Assembly: GCA_025529335.1 (NCBI GenBank) | Contig: JAMYHX010000018.1 | Coordinates: 62,001 to 126,000, forward strand | DNA from: Rhizopus sp. PT2906 | Taxonomy: Eukaryota > Mucoromycota > Mucoromycetes > Mucorales > Rhizopodaceae | Length of the DNA: 64,000 nt | Direction of reading: 5' to 3' | Shown here: one piece after another, positions 33,500 to 44,440 of the stretch | How positions within the stretch are numbered: the first letter of the stretch is position 1 | Layout of the letters: each line of letters begins with the position of its first letter | Position numbers and translations under genes: made by a program | Notes under the pieces: generated by a model | What the model saw: only the letters and a program-made list of their open reading frames with translations | Told to the model about the DNA's origin: nothing | Databases searched by the model: none

Positions 33500-35604
33500 A
33501 TGACCAGTCAAGCATTAAGAGAACCATTAGCTTACTTGTCCCAATTATTTGGTAGGATCACTCTCTATTTTTACTTGTTTTTTTTGTTGTTGATTATAAA
33601 AGAATAGAACAACATTTGAAAAATGACTTGGACGCAACTACATTTGATCCTTCAGCTTCATTTCTTGACATGTTGAATGGACACAAAGATCAAGTAAAGT
33701 TATTTTTTATATCTTTACATGTATAAATATCAGCTCATCCTTTGATATTTTAAGATTATTTCTATAAATGATGTGCCTGTGCAACAAGTACCTAAAAATA
33801 CTTTGGTCCGTTTTCGTTGCATGATTCAAGATACGGGTCTAGGACAAGAGATGTTTCTTTCTGCATATGAAGTAAGAAACCAAGATGGATCAACACGACT
33901 GGAATGTTCAAAGTATAATGATGAACCCATCTCGGTTGATGTAAGTTGTCATATTTAAATTACTTTGACCTGAACCGTTTATGCATTATTATAGATGAGT
34001 GAAGACCTTCTTTATAGTCAACATTTATCTGAGCGTACACTTGTCTATTGCGTCTCTCCCCCTGGTGAGACAGAGTGGTCAAGGGAAGCGCACGATATTT
34101 ATAAAGGTAAAGATCATGTTTACTAAACACATGATCCCCCTTTTGTAATTCTTTGTTTTCTTTTAGGTTCTCTGGAAGATCAATTGAGCCGACTAGGTAT
34201 CCATGACAATAAGAGTAACATAAAAGATAAATATCCTTTACCCGGAAAACAACATACATCAGCCATAGTCAAATTCTACAACGACATGAGTGAAACGTTA
34301 CGCATCGGACAGTTGGTCGAAATCATTGGTATTCGAGGTCAAAACATTCCAGAAATAGAGACAGACGAAAGTAGTTTTGGTCTTGCCTCTGTTCTTTCTG
34401 GATTTCCCAATACTGCTGTAATCCATGCCATTGCTTATAACAGCCTGGATCAAGCTATTCCTTTACATGAAGATCTGCCTGATGAATCAATTGAAACAAT
34501 TCGTGCTGAACTGATAGACTATATCGCATCTGTCTTGGGTGGAGATAAACTAGCAGCTGAGTTTGTCTTGCTTCAATTATTATCTAGAGTGTAACACTAA
34601 ATAGTTACGTGACGCATTCATTTACTTATATGTATATTACAATAGAACAATGAAGAACAGAGGATTAAAAATCGGTCATATCACGATCAACATCAATGGT
34701 CTACCATCTTATAGAACAATTCATGAGAATGAGTCGCCTCTGTTTGGTGTAAGCAATCCTGTGACTAAACCACTGTCAGATCTATTGAACAGTCTCAACA
34801 TGCATGCAGTCACTTTACCTTTAACCATCGACGGACTCAACCAATCTAGATTCTCACCCAAGAGCATCAATGAAAACTTACAGTCTGGTGTACTCCAATT
34901 GGTCGATGGTACTGTACTTTTGGTAGATGAAACCGTCTTGGACGAAGGTCAACTGAAGGATACGGGTGTTCGTAACTTCCAAGCCCTTCAAAATGTCATT
35001 CAAAATCAATCGTTGAGCTACGAATTTCCTTACAGTCAATATAACTTTGATACAGACATTAGTCTATTATCCATCTCTACAAACAATTCAATCTTATCTG
35101 TAAGTGAACTATATATATATATATATATCTCTTGGTTAACTCTTTATATAAATTGGTAGAATCATTGCTCTGTGCGGATCCAACCTCTTTATCCTCTAGA
35201 AGATTCTGAACAGAGTATGTTAAAGTTATCCAAGGACAAGTTGAACCAATTTAGGAAATTCATTCATTCTGCCAAATATGGTGACTATGATATTCCTGCT
35301 TCTGTATCTGAGGTAAGGATTAGTAAAACAAGGTGTAGATGAAAGCTAATAGAGGATATATATATATAAGTATATTCAAAATGCATTTGTGGAAGAAAGA
35401 AAGAAGGCATCAGAAACAGGTGATGAGATGCCAATGCAAGAAGATTTGATGCTACACATGAACTTGGCTAGACTTGTGACAGCCTCGTTTGGAGAGAATG
35501 AACTTTCAAAGGAAAGGTTTGATTATACTGTACAGTTGGATAAACAGCGTAAATCAAGAATGAAAAAGCAAGTCAATAAGGACACTGTGTACATGAACAA
35601 GTAG
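33500..35604 (+). CDS. MCMBP: Mini-chromosome maintenance complex-binding protein (566 aa, 8 exons)
   Basis: Model: join(33500..33551, 33608..33693, 33755..33940, 33995..34106, 34167..34590, 34646..35099, 35160..35312, 35371..35604). The frame closes everywhere. It binds MCM subunits and helps load or unload/protect the replicative helicase in the nucleus (family knowledge). Recognisable stretches: NTLVRFRCMIQDTGLGQEMF, YSQHLSERTLVYCVSPPGET, a middle ATPase-like AAA-lid region (GDKLAAEFVLLQLLSRV, KIGHITININGLP), TPLVDGT-type LQLVDGTVLLVDETVLDEG and YDIPASVSE. The human protein is 642 aa, so this is somewhat shorter. It ends VNKDTVYMNK. It has divergent neighbours with a shared promoter. Confidence 0.92.
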
Positions 35605-35841
35605 AAGATTATACATATCATTTTTATGTATTGCAATATATAGAAATATAATCATTTTTTTTTTATAAAAAAAGGGTTGATAAAGAAGTGTAGTTATTCA
35701 AGTTTTTGAATTGTTGTTGTTGTTGTCTGATCATACATATGCATGTAAATGATCCCCTCTCCTTTATGTGTGTATCTGCATGTTTCTTGTATTTGTTACG
35801 CTGTTAAGTGCATGAATAAAAGTATAATGAAAACATGGTTA

Positions 35842-35878
<37 letters not shown>

Positions 35879-35922
35879 AATGAGAATATCAACCAACAGT
35901 TATCCTTTTCTTTTTCTTCTTT
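35605..35922. other. Intergenic with (TTA)n microsatellite
   Basis: Contains a roughly 40-bp (TTA/ATT)n tract (about 35837-35876) and a T/A block at 35658-35674; otherwise nothing. Confidence 0.6.
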
Positions 35923-37511
35923 ATGAATCTATTGAAACCTATAAAGACATCCAACAATGCTTCTTCTACAAGTGATATCAGTTATATTGAACGCGATGTA
36001 AACTATTTAAATCAACAACATATAGTGGATCACTCCAGATTAATAAAGAAGAATAACAGCCATCTTCTTGATAAACTCCTAAGTAAATAAATATTATTTA
36101 AAGAAAGAAAAAGAACTGATGTATGATTATATAGAACTTTTTAAAAACAAACAAAATAACGACATGGTCATCTCTTGGCCATTTGATGTCATTCATAAGA
36201 CACATTTTCATTTAGATACAGCCACAGGTGAACTATCTTTGGGAACAGCTGCTGATTGGAAAAGCAAGTGTTGAACCTTGTTTATTATAAATATTTCTTA
36301 CCCCTCCTCCCTTCATTGCTTACATAGATAATCTCAATAGCGATCATTTGCTCTCCACATTCATAAAGCGAGCTTATGCCGAATTTGAAAAGTGTAATGC
36401 GTTGACACCTTCTCCTATACGTCGTAAAAATTTGACAACTGCTGAAGCATCAGAGATACTCTGTAAGATCTGTAAACAAAAGGATCCATATCAACTATAT
36501 AAAAGGATGGTCAAGATCGGTGAAGGGTACAATTCAAAAAAATCAATAATTTATATTTACATCTAATATCCCATTATAAAGAGCATCTGGTAATGTCTAT
36601 AAAGCAATATCAGTCCATGATGATCGTACAGTGGCAATAAAACATATCAAACTTCGACGTCAAGCCAGGAAGGACCTGATTATTGAGGAAGTGCTTATGG
36701 GTAAAGAAGAACCAACCCATGAAAACCTTGTGAAGCATATCGATACTTTCTTTTGGAGAAAGAATGTTTGGATCGTGATGGAATACATGGAAGGTGGTAG
36801 TCTGACAGATATAGTGACACACAACTATTTAACAGAGGCAGAAATTGCTGCCATCTGCTTTGAGGTGTTAAAAGCATTAGCCTATTTGCATTCAAAAGGC
36901 GTTATCCACAGAGACATCAAGAGTGATAACATACTGATTGGTCTTCATGGCCAAGTGAAGCTTTGTAAGTTTCTCTTTGTATGATGTATTTATTTATTTA
37001 TTTATTCTGTTAGCCGATTTTGGATATTGTGCTCATCTGGAAAAGCCATATTCAAAACGAACAACACTTGCTGGTACTTTATGCTGGGTAAGAACTACAG
37101 CTTGTACTTTGGGGGGCATCTGATTCTTTTATATTAATAATAGCTCCTTCATAGATGGCACCCGAAATAGTTCAAAATAAAGAGTATGGTCCTACGGTTG
37201 ATATTTGGTCTTTGGGTATTACTGCTATCGAGATGATTGAGGGTTCTCCTCCTCATCTAGAAGATCCTCAACAAGCCATCGAATTATTAAAGACAAAGAA
37301 TGCTCCGCCTGCATTAAAGAATCCTGACCAGTTGTCTTCTACCTTTCGTGACTTTTTAAGCCAGTGTCTTCAGTTTAAAGCCGAGAATAGACCGACAGCG
37401 CATGACCTACTACAACATCCTTTCTTGTCAAAAGCTGCTCCTCTTGACTCGCTAAGGCCACTCATAGAATCAACCCGAAAGCGTATTGTATCGAGTATTT
37501 TTTCTTTGTAA
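35923..37511 (+). CDS. PAK-family (Ste20) protein kinase with degenerate CRIB (430 aa)
   Basis: Model: join(35923..36082, 36135..36267, 36341..36526, 36582..36964, 37014..37087, 37155..37511). The p21-binding segment at residues about 62-92 (ISWPFDVIHKTHFHLD, TGELSLGTAADWK) keeps the IS-P...H..H..D..TGE..W pattern of CRIB, although the second block is diverged. The kinase domain starts about residue 155: GEGASGNVYKA, AIKHIKL (Lys), HRDIKSDNILI, SDFGYCAHLEK, GTLCWMAPEIV and DIWSLGITAIEM. The activation loop has TTLAGTLCW instead of the usual TMVGTPYW. The probable role is Rho/Cdc42 effector in polarity (family knowledge). It lacks the long N-terminal region and PH domain of Cla4. The second intron uses a weak GTGTTG donor. 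Confidence 0.9.
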
Positions 37512-37581
37512 CAAAGCATTAAAGTTTTCCTTTTTCTTTTTTTTCTTTTTTTTTTTTTGTCTTTATATTTATTTGACATAT

Positions 37582-38871
37582 ATGCCAACTTCTAATGTTC
37601 AATCGGTAATTACTCTCATTCTTCTTTTTCTTTTCTCTCTCATTTAACAAATCTATATTTCTTTGTTTTACATAGTTTAACGATTTAGAACTTTCTCAAG
37701 GTTATCATCTCCTAACAGAGTCTTCTCATCCCATCACTGTCAATACACCTACAGTATCACTTGATCGTACTCACCTTTACCCCAGACTAGCAGGATCTAA
37801 CTGGACAAGCTACTTGACACGATCAAGTGTCATCATTGGTCGTTCAGGCGTCAACGGAAAAACATGTCCAGATATTGATTTTGGTAATGCCACCAAGGCC
37901 GTATCGCGTAAACACTGTGAGATTCGATACAGCCACACACGTGAACGGTGGGAGCTTATCGTCTTTAGTCGGAACGGAGTGATTGTCAATCGATTGATGA
38001 AGAAACCAAAGGACAGACCGGTCGTTTTACAAACTGGCGCATTAATTGAGATAAACCATACACGATTTGTATTTATTTTGCCAAATCAAGCATTGAAACC
38101 TATGGACGAGAATACCCATAGTACACAAGAATCATCACCTTCTGTCAACGCGGTCACTCCGGCAGCAGATGAACTCTCAGAGGAAGGTGCAACACCAGAT
38201 GCAGCAGATGATACGGCAGTAGTACTGGACCAAGAACTGGAGTCTGCTGTGATTCAACTATTTGAAAAATACAAGTCATTGTCGACAAAAGAAATTCTAA
38301 AAGAACTAGAATCCGTTTATACCAAAAAGCCCATAGAGAAGGTAGTCATAGACAATAACAACCAAAAGTATAATGATAATAACCATACAATAGAATAATA
38401 TCATGCATCTACTCGTACTCAGTCCACGATTTAGTCTAGCGCCGACATCCATCAATATGTCATCAAAGAATTCAGATTGTGCAAAATGGGTACTTGTACC
38501 TAATGATACCTCAACTACATCCGCACCACCAACCCCTCATGCATGCATATCCAAATCCTTTGATGAGGACGATGATCATCCCGACTGGATGCCAAGTACT
38601 CCTCTTGACCATCAATCTCAACCAGAAATGATACAGCCAACACCGCCTATTGGAAGCGTTCCATTCAAAAGTATGCCTTTGGAACACATCTATTCCATCT
38701 GGACAAGATCATCCTCTTTTCTACAAGAAGCAGAACACGAAGAAAGACCAAACAAACGATCCAAGAACAACCATGATCAAGGTATATACATATATAAAAG
38801 TTGGTTCAAAGTTTGATGTTTATTTTAAAATAGTAGACATATTCAAGCAAGTTCGTACCAGCATCCTTTAA
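37582..38871 (+). CDS. FHA-domain protein (371 aa)
   Basis: Model: join(37582..37605, 37676..38341, 38394..38781, 38834..38871). The FHA domain at residues about 45-150 has SVIIGRSG, KAVSRKHCEIRYSHTRERWE and RNGVIVNR, i.e. the GR, SRxH and NG phosphothreonine-binding residues. It is closest in style to the FHA of Fhl1/FOXK-type factors, but no forkhead domain follows. Instead come an acidic linker, a helix (SAVIQLFEKYKSLSTKEILK) and a Pro/Ser/Asp-rich tail with TP sites and a basic PNKRSKN patch. Reading the first frame to 38398 as a stop would give a shorter protein; an AAG/GTAGTC...ATAG/AAT intron joins the second frame perfectly. The stop lies five bases from the stop of the converging BTB gene. 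Confidence 0.8.
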
Positions 38872-38876
38872 TTTAT

Positions 38877-40846
38877 TTATACATGTCCCATCACTACAGT
38901 AAATCTTAATGTCGATCCATTTTGACCATGATTGCTTGTTTTTTGAATATGAGCCGTGTTTATAGATTTGGCAGCCTTGGTTTCAAATATACCGTTTTGT
39001 TGAGTTGTGGGTGACTGAGGTGGAGGTGGCACGAACGTTTTGCTGGTATCATTCAAATCTATCTCTGAAATATTTGACGAGTCTTCTTCAGCGCATAATG
39101 TCGTGCTTCTCCAACCCTAACATAGAATCAATAACTGTGTCTCTAAAATATATTCCTCCAATTTTACCCAACTTTGCAGCACAGAAAAGTTATCGGGACT
39201 ACTTTGGAAAAGGGTGAGTGCGTGCTTTGGTCCTCTTGAGGGACAATAGATTTTGAACCAAGTCTTTACGACCTTTCTTTTATCAGAGTAACGAGAGAAC
39301 GAATAGGGTCCCTGTGGCTCTTCTTGGCTGGGTATAGACTGACGATGTAAATAAACACCGAGTTGAAGTACTCCTTTTCTTTGAGAGCGTGTCTTTTGAA
39401 TATACATGTTCCAATTAGACCTAGCAAAGCGAATTATTATTATTATTATTATTATACACTTTTTCTCTCTCTTTTTTTTAATAGTCATATTATTTTACCC
39501 AGCATAAAATATTGAGTCTGAATAAACTCTCATACCATGCTTTAAAGAGGTAACGTCTGCAAACTCTACACTAAAGCGAAAAGGGGGATACATGGAATAC
39601 TCTTGCTTCAGAGAAGTTGATTTTTTTGCAGTAGCAATTGCACTAGGCTCGCCGGTATAAGTCGTGGTATCATCAACGGGTATAGGGTAGTTGTTCATCG
39701 TTTGCTCTTCTTGATCCGTGGTTGGAGATCGAGTCGTAATATTGATCCCAACATCTTTATCACTTGCAGCCTCAATCTTTGAACGTAACTGAACTTGCAA
39801 CCACAGAGCTTCCTTCAGGATATGTTCATGCACGAGCGGATTTTTTGTGAATGGATGAATATCATGCCTTATAGCCTGAAGCTGCTCAAATGTCATGTGC
39901 ATATAGTGGATCGATTTACACAAGATATGCGATGGATCATCAATAACAATATCTGGATTCTTTTGTGATAATTCATATTGTGCTTGAATTATCTGTTGTA
40001 TGAACTGGTATCTCTCGTACTCGCTGCATTACATCACATGAGGAAAAGGTACGATTAAATTATTGCATATATTAAAACTCACCTCGGAACCCAAAATGCA
40101 TCACTCTCAACCACTTTCTCTAACCAGTTTAACGGTAATATGGCTAGTATGTGTCGATCCATATTGTAAGCTTCTCGACAAAGAAAAGTAAAGGCAGCAT
40201 CAAAAATGCGATCTGCACCCTTGACCATATGTTCATCTGCAAACAAGAGATAGTCGATCACATTTTGTTGATTCAAGATTTTTAATATGTACTCTACACA
40301 GAGATGACACACCTCCATCAACTGAAAATAAGAGCATGTCGCCAGTATCTGCCGTACGTTGTCCTTGCTTATCTGTGGTTCTTCAATCTTTCCATACAAG
40401 TACTCGAGAACGAATTGAAATGACTGAGTATTAATAAAAGGATGTTCTTCAAGATACAGTGTCACCTCGTTCGCTTCAGATTCCCGAAATCCACCAGCCA
40501 GCAGCAGCTTAAAGTACGGATTTTGATCTAGAATAAGTCGATGAAGACGATAAGATCGACCAAAAGCACGGATAGTCAAGTCACTGCCTATGCCCTCTTC
40601 CAGTCCTCGAGTCATGATATGTCGACATAACAAGAGGGAATGTATACGCCAGTCGTATTTTGACATTTGCTTTGAGTACTCTGTGATCGTAGGCGCTGTA
40701 TTATCAAGCGAGGTATTTATGACTGACCAAGAGTGATCAGTTACCTTGGTTGTGGATCTAAAGGATCGCTCAAGCAAAATGTCATTTCGAAGTGAATCTC
40801 TTATAGGCAGCGATTGTACTATTCTTTCTTCATTTCTATCTTCCAT
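38877..40846 (-). CDS. BTB/POZ-domain protein (593 aa)
   Basis: Model: complement(38877..39116, 39168..39420, 39499..40023, 40083..40846). The BTB domain at residues about 85-190 reads IGSDLTIRAFGRSYRLHRLI, NPYFKLLLAGGFRES, FQFVLEYLYGKIEEP and ATCSYFQLMEVCHLCVEYIL. The C-terminal half (PPFRFSVEFADVTSLKHGMR, SDSIFYAGSNWNMYIQK, KGVLQLGVYLHRQ, VKTWFKIYCPSR, LRFTVVMGHV) is a conserved fungal extension seen with BTB in germ-cell-less/Btb-like proteins, perhaps a substrate-binding MATH-like fold (inference). Such proteins are usually cullin-3 adaptors. The start at 40846 is chosen; the longer frame to 40951 adds a hydrophobic leader without support. Confidence 0.85.
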
Positions 40847-40982
40847 ATCTTTAGGATAACAAAGCAGAGAAAAAGAAAAACTGGAGAAAAGGTGAATAAA
40901 ATCATGCTTAAAAATACACAAAAGGGCCACGTGACTGATAAAGCATAGCAAAACAAAAGGGGGATGAAACTTGTTGAATTTA

Positions 40983-43545
40983 TTACTTTTTCAATTCTTT
41001 CAACTCCTTTCTTAATTGTTCATTTTCTTTTAAAAGTTGTGCATTTTCACGTAATGTACATTGTATTAATTTTTCCAAGTGTTCCTATGATCAATAATGA
41101 GTCCCTTTAACACAAGTATTCAGTAATAGCCCATAACTTACCACTGTTGAAGAAAGTTCTTCAGATATAGGCATCTTTACACTACTGTTGCTGCTATAGC
41201 TTTTTTTTGCACACAGTTAGTAAAGCATATTTACATGAACATGTATAGATTCTTACCTCGGCTCTGGCGCGATATTAATTGCTTTTCGATGTTGAAACGC
41301 TAAACTTAGATCTTGTAAAAGAGATCGCTGAGATTCATTGTATCGAAGTAGTTCTTCAATTTGTGATTGTATATGCATAATATCGTGCTCCATGATTGTA
41401 TTATTGGAGGATACGCTTCCTCTTGACGTTGTAACAGCATCATTGCTTGAGGTCAATTCAAATCTACCAATCTTTCTTGAGGATTCAGTTAAAAGAGCAA
41501 TGTTTTCCGAGGTCAATAAATCTTTAGGCTCGCTCGTAGGGTATCTGGTGATTAAGTTCGATCTAGAGTGGTTAGAGTTACCTGCTGATGAATAAGAGCT
41601 GTCTCGTGAAAGTGGAACGGGCTGATAAATCATAGGCGAACCAGGTACACTACTATGCTGAATTTCAAACCTAGATTTACGATCAGCAGCTAGAGAGGTA
41701 ATGGGATGTGAGCAAAGCACAAGTAACCAAGATATTCTTACTCAAAAGATCTTGACTTGCGACTTTGTGAAGTGATTGAGAGTCTTCAAATTGGGACGAT
41801 TCAGTCACAATGGTCGGAGCACTCTTGGGGTGATTTACATAGAATCGTCCCTTAACAATTTCACTATCCTAAACCAAAAAGTTCTGTTATTGTTCAAGAT
41901 AAACAAGATATCAACGTACTGAATGATGATCAGCATCTTTATCTTCAGGCATAGGGCTTGACGATCGAACAGATGAACTGTAGGTATCCGTATGATCTCT
42001 CACAGTTTCTTCTATCACAAAGCGAGACTTTCTTGGTGGAGTAGAAGAAATATTTGTGCTACTTGATTCAGCTGGGTGAATACCGGTACTATTAGTGCGA
42101 ATAATAACGTCGCCAAATGATATATGTCGCTTTGGTGTACTCGTCTTTTGCTTCTGACTTTGGGCATTTGACTGAGAAGATTCTACATTATTTTGGTCTA
42201 TTGCCTCGTTATCCTCATCGTGATGATTTCCATCCCCAAAATCCCACGCATCATCTATTTTTGTAATTGTGATCTGTTTTTGTGGTATCTTTTTACGTGG
42301 TCGTTGCTCCAGTGGTGGTAGTTCTGTTAATATGGTCTTGACAAGGTATTCCTTCTTTTTGGCTTGTTTAAAAAATGAATGTTGAATCAGTTTTTCAGCT
42401 GTGGGTCTCTTGTTGGGATCCTTCACAAGACAGCTATCAATCATGTCCTTGAAGGCCTTGGAGTATTTGTGCATCGTCGTTTCTCTTTCTAACGTGGGAG
42501 GGTCATTGGAAAGAGTCATCATGAGAACCTATACTTTGAGTCAGTCAATGTGATGAAGCACTTTCTTCATTACCTTCAAAGGAGGGTACTTTGCAAACGG
42601 AGCATGTCCCGTTGCTAATTCAATAGCCGTGATACCAAAGCTCCAGATGTCGGCCTTATAATCATATTCAGCCTGTTCCATCACTTCAGGGGCCATCCAA
42701 CAAGGTGTACCTACAAATGTCTTTCGCATGCCCTTCTCACCTGATTCCATAAGAGATGATGATACGCCAAAATCACCCAGCAAGACGGTACCGTCTTCGT
42801 CCATGAGCAGATTACCTGCCTTAACGTCTCGATGGATGTGACCATTTTTATGTAAGTAAATCAAGGCTTCTAATGCCTGTTTCAGGATGGTGGCAATACT
42901 CAATTCATCTAACCCTTCTGGAAATCGAGTCTTCATGATATCCAAACATGATCCACCTGACAGATAAGGTGTTACAATATACAGTTTTGAACCGTGAACA
43001 AATGATCCATACACTCGTAACACATTTGGGTGTTTACATAACGCCATCAAAGCTGTTTCACGCTACAAATACATGCTCATATGTAAACGTTATTTTATAT
43101 CTGTGGTCTATTCTCTTACTCGAAGTTCGTCGATTTGGTTTCGTTCAAACTTGTCAAGGTCAATCATTTTCAAAGCCATAGGTTTGTTTGAAGGTTTATA
43201 GATAGCTTTATAGACAATAGCAGATGACCCATAGCCTAATCAAAAAAAAAAAAAAAGTGTCAGGTACGACCTTATCATTATTCTTGCATGGACTATTTTA
43301 CCGATGGGTTCTTTAATATCAAAATCGTCAATCTGATCAGCAATGTGATGTTCAGTTACCGGTGTATGAGCCGAAGAAGGTATAGGTGAAGGTGGTATAT
43401 CGTTGGTTGATGTGCTAGTGATGATCTTTAAACCGTTTAGAAAATCCATGCCACTAATAGATTTCCTAGAGCTATGAGTGCTCAACAGTATCGGTTTAGA
43501 AGGTTTTTCATCACTAGAAGAGATATTTGTATCAACACGCTCCAT
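40983..43545 (-). CDS. Ste20/GCK-VI (SPAK/OSR1/Fray-like) protein kinase (725 aa)
   Basis: Model: complement(40983..41084, 41142..41199, 41257..41689, 41742..41868, 41920..42528, 42574..43062, 43120..43235, 43302..43545). After an 80-residue Ser-rich leader the kinase starts EPIGYGSSAIVYKAIY, with MALKMIDL (Lys), GSCLDIMKTRFPEGLDELS, HIHRDVKAGNLLMDEDGTVL, GDFGVSSSL, FVGTPCWMAPEVMEQ and DIWSFGITAIELATGHAPF, all typical of OSR1/SPAK. The kinase is followed by KKKEYLVKTILTELPPLEQR. The long tail has repeated RFxI/V-like pieces (KSRFVIEE, KGRFYVNH, KSRFEIQH, IGRFELTS). A C-terminal coiled coil reads EHLEKLIQCTLREN. Probable roles are osmotic or polarity signalling. Confidence 0.92.
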
Positions 43546-44024
43546 GCTGTAAGAGAGAATGACCAGAAGAAAAAGAAAAAACGCTTGCTCCCCCTTCTCA
43601 AAGTGACGTAATGAGGTGGTGTGCCACGAGGTAATATGAAAAAGTTTGATGAACTTTCAGCACCTGTTGTGTGTTCGCGTCAATTTATTTCAAAGACACC
43701 GGTCATTCTCCGCTATCTTGATCAAAGTGAGTTGGCTTGTTCACATGGTATTTTATTCCTATTTTCAACTAATCATTGACATCATGTCTTGTAGACTGTT
43801 TAGAAAAAAAGAGAAAGAGAGAGAGAGAGAGAGAGAGGATAAGCTTATGCGTGGCTCACTAACAAACATATAAAAGACATTCAAGGACTATTTCTTTGTT
43901 TTGTTTTGAGCATCCAACAGCCAATAAGAAAATAGCTCACTTACATATAAATAAAGCCTTTTTTTTCTCTTTTTCTTTTCTTTTTTTTTTTTTTTTTCCT
44001 TATTACGCCTACTCAACCAAAACA
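43546..44024. other. Intergenic; (GA)n tract, TATA-like box before the ncRNA
   Basis: Holds a (GA)n run (about 43811-43838), poly-T blocks (43960-43999) and a TATA-like ACATATAAATAAAG at about 43944. The frame 43896-44102 is a T-rich shadow. Confidence 0.45.
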
Positions 44025-44440
44025 ACGCTCGCTTCTATGTTCGGTCGCAAGTCAATTCACGGTATCCGGAAGGCGCACCACGCACTTTGCCTCACATTGT
44101 AACCTAGCGCTTCCTTGTTGGTGATTCAAGGGGAAGCAGGATACTGGAGTTTGCCACGGAAGAGATGCCATGGATCTCCTAGTGATTAAAAAGCACGCTC
44201 TGTATTCCTGTGGGGATCGTGCCCTCTAAGTGTGGCTACTTGAAAAAATGCTTATGCTGTCGCTAGGCGGTATCGAACCAAAAGCTATTTTGGGTAGTTT
44301 AATGCGTGCTGAAGCGCGAGTCGCGCGGCGGTTGTTTAGGGGTAAGGCTTAGGGAGACAGGATGACCTTTTCTTTCTAGACTGGTTTGACCAGTTGTCTG
44401 GCCTGGATCACAGACGCTGCGAAACTGTCTCCCTTTGTAG
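44025..44440 (+). ncRNA. Candidate structured non-coding RNA
   Basis: A sharply GC-richer block (about half G+C in an A+T-rich surrounding) with no long frame and several strong hairpins on the plus strand. GCTTCCTTG (44109-44117) pairs with CAAGG..GGAAGC (44127-44137). GAGAT (44162-44166) pairs with ATCTC (44174-44178). A nine-base closing stem GGGAGACAG (44352-44360) pairs with CTGTCTCCC (44425-44433) around an inner hairpin AGACTGG...CCAG..GTCT (44378-44399). A T-rich, TATA-like upstream and a T run about 60 nt downstream flank it. One segment (44209-44223, GTGGGGATCGTGCCC) resembles remembered SRP RNA sequence, but helix 8 hallmarks were not found. The class is unknown: SRP, RNase P/MRP and telomerase RNAs are the candidates. 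Confidence 0.5.

Noticed and set aside
43896..44102. 68-aa frame before the ncRNA
   Set aside because: Mostly poly-Phe from a T-run; no start context and it overlaps the structured block.
44268..44279. Minus-strand GGTTCGATACC as a tRNA B-box
   Set aside because: The flanking bases cannot form a T-arm or acceptor stem; no A-box and no cloverleaf.
44330..44356. TTAGGG-like pieces as telomeric repeats or a telomerase template
   Set aside because: Only isolated, imperfect units; too little to claim either, though kept as one hypothesis for the ncRNA.
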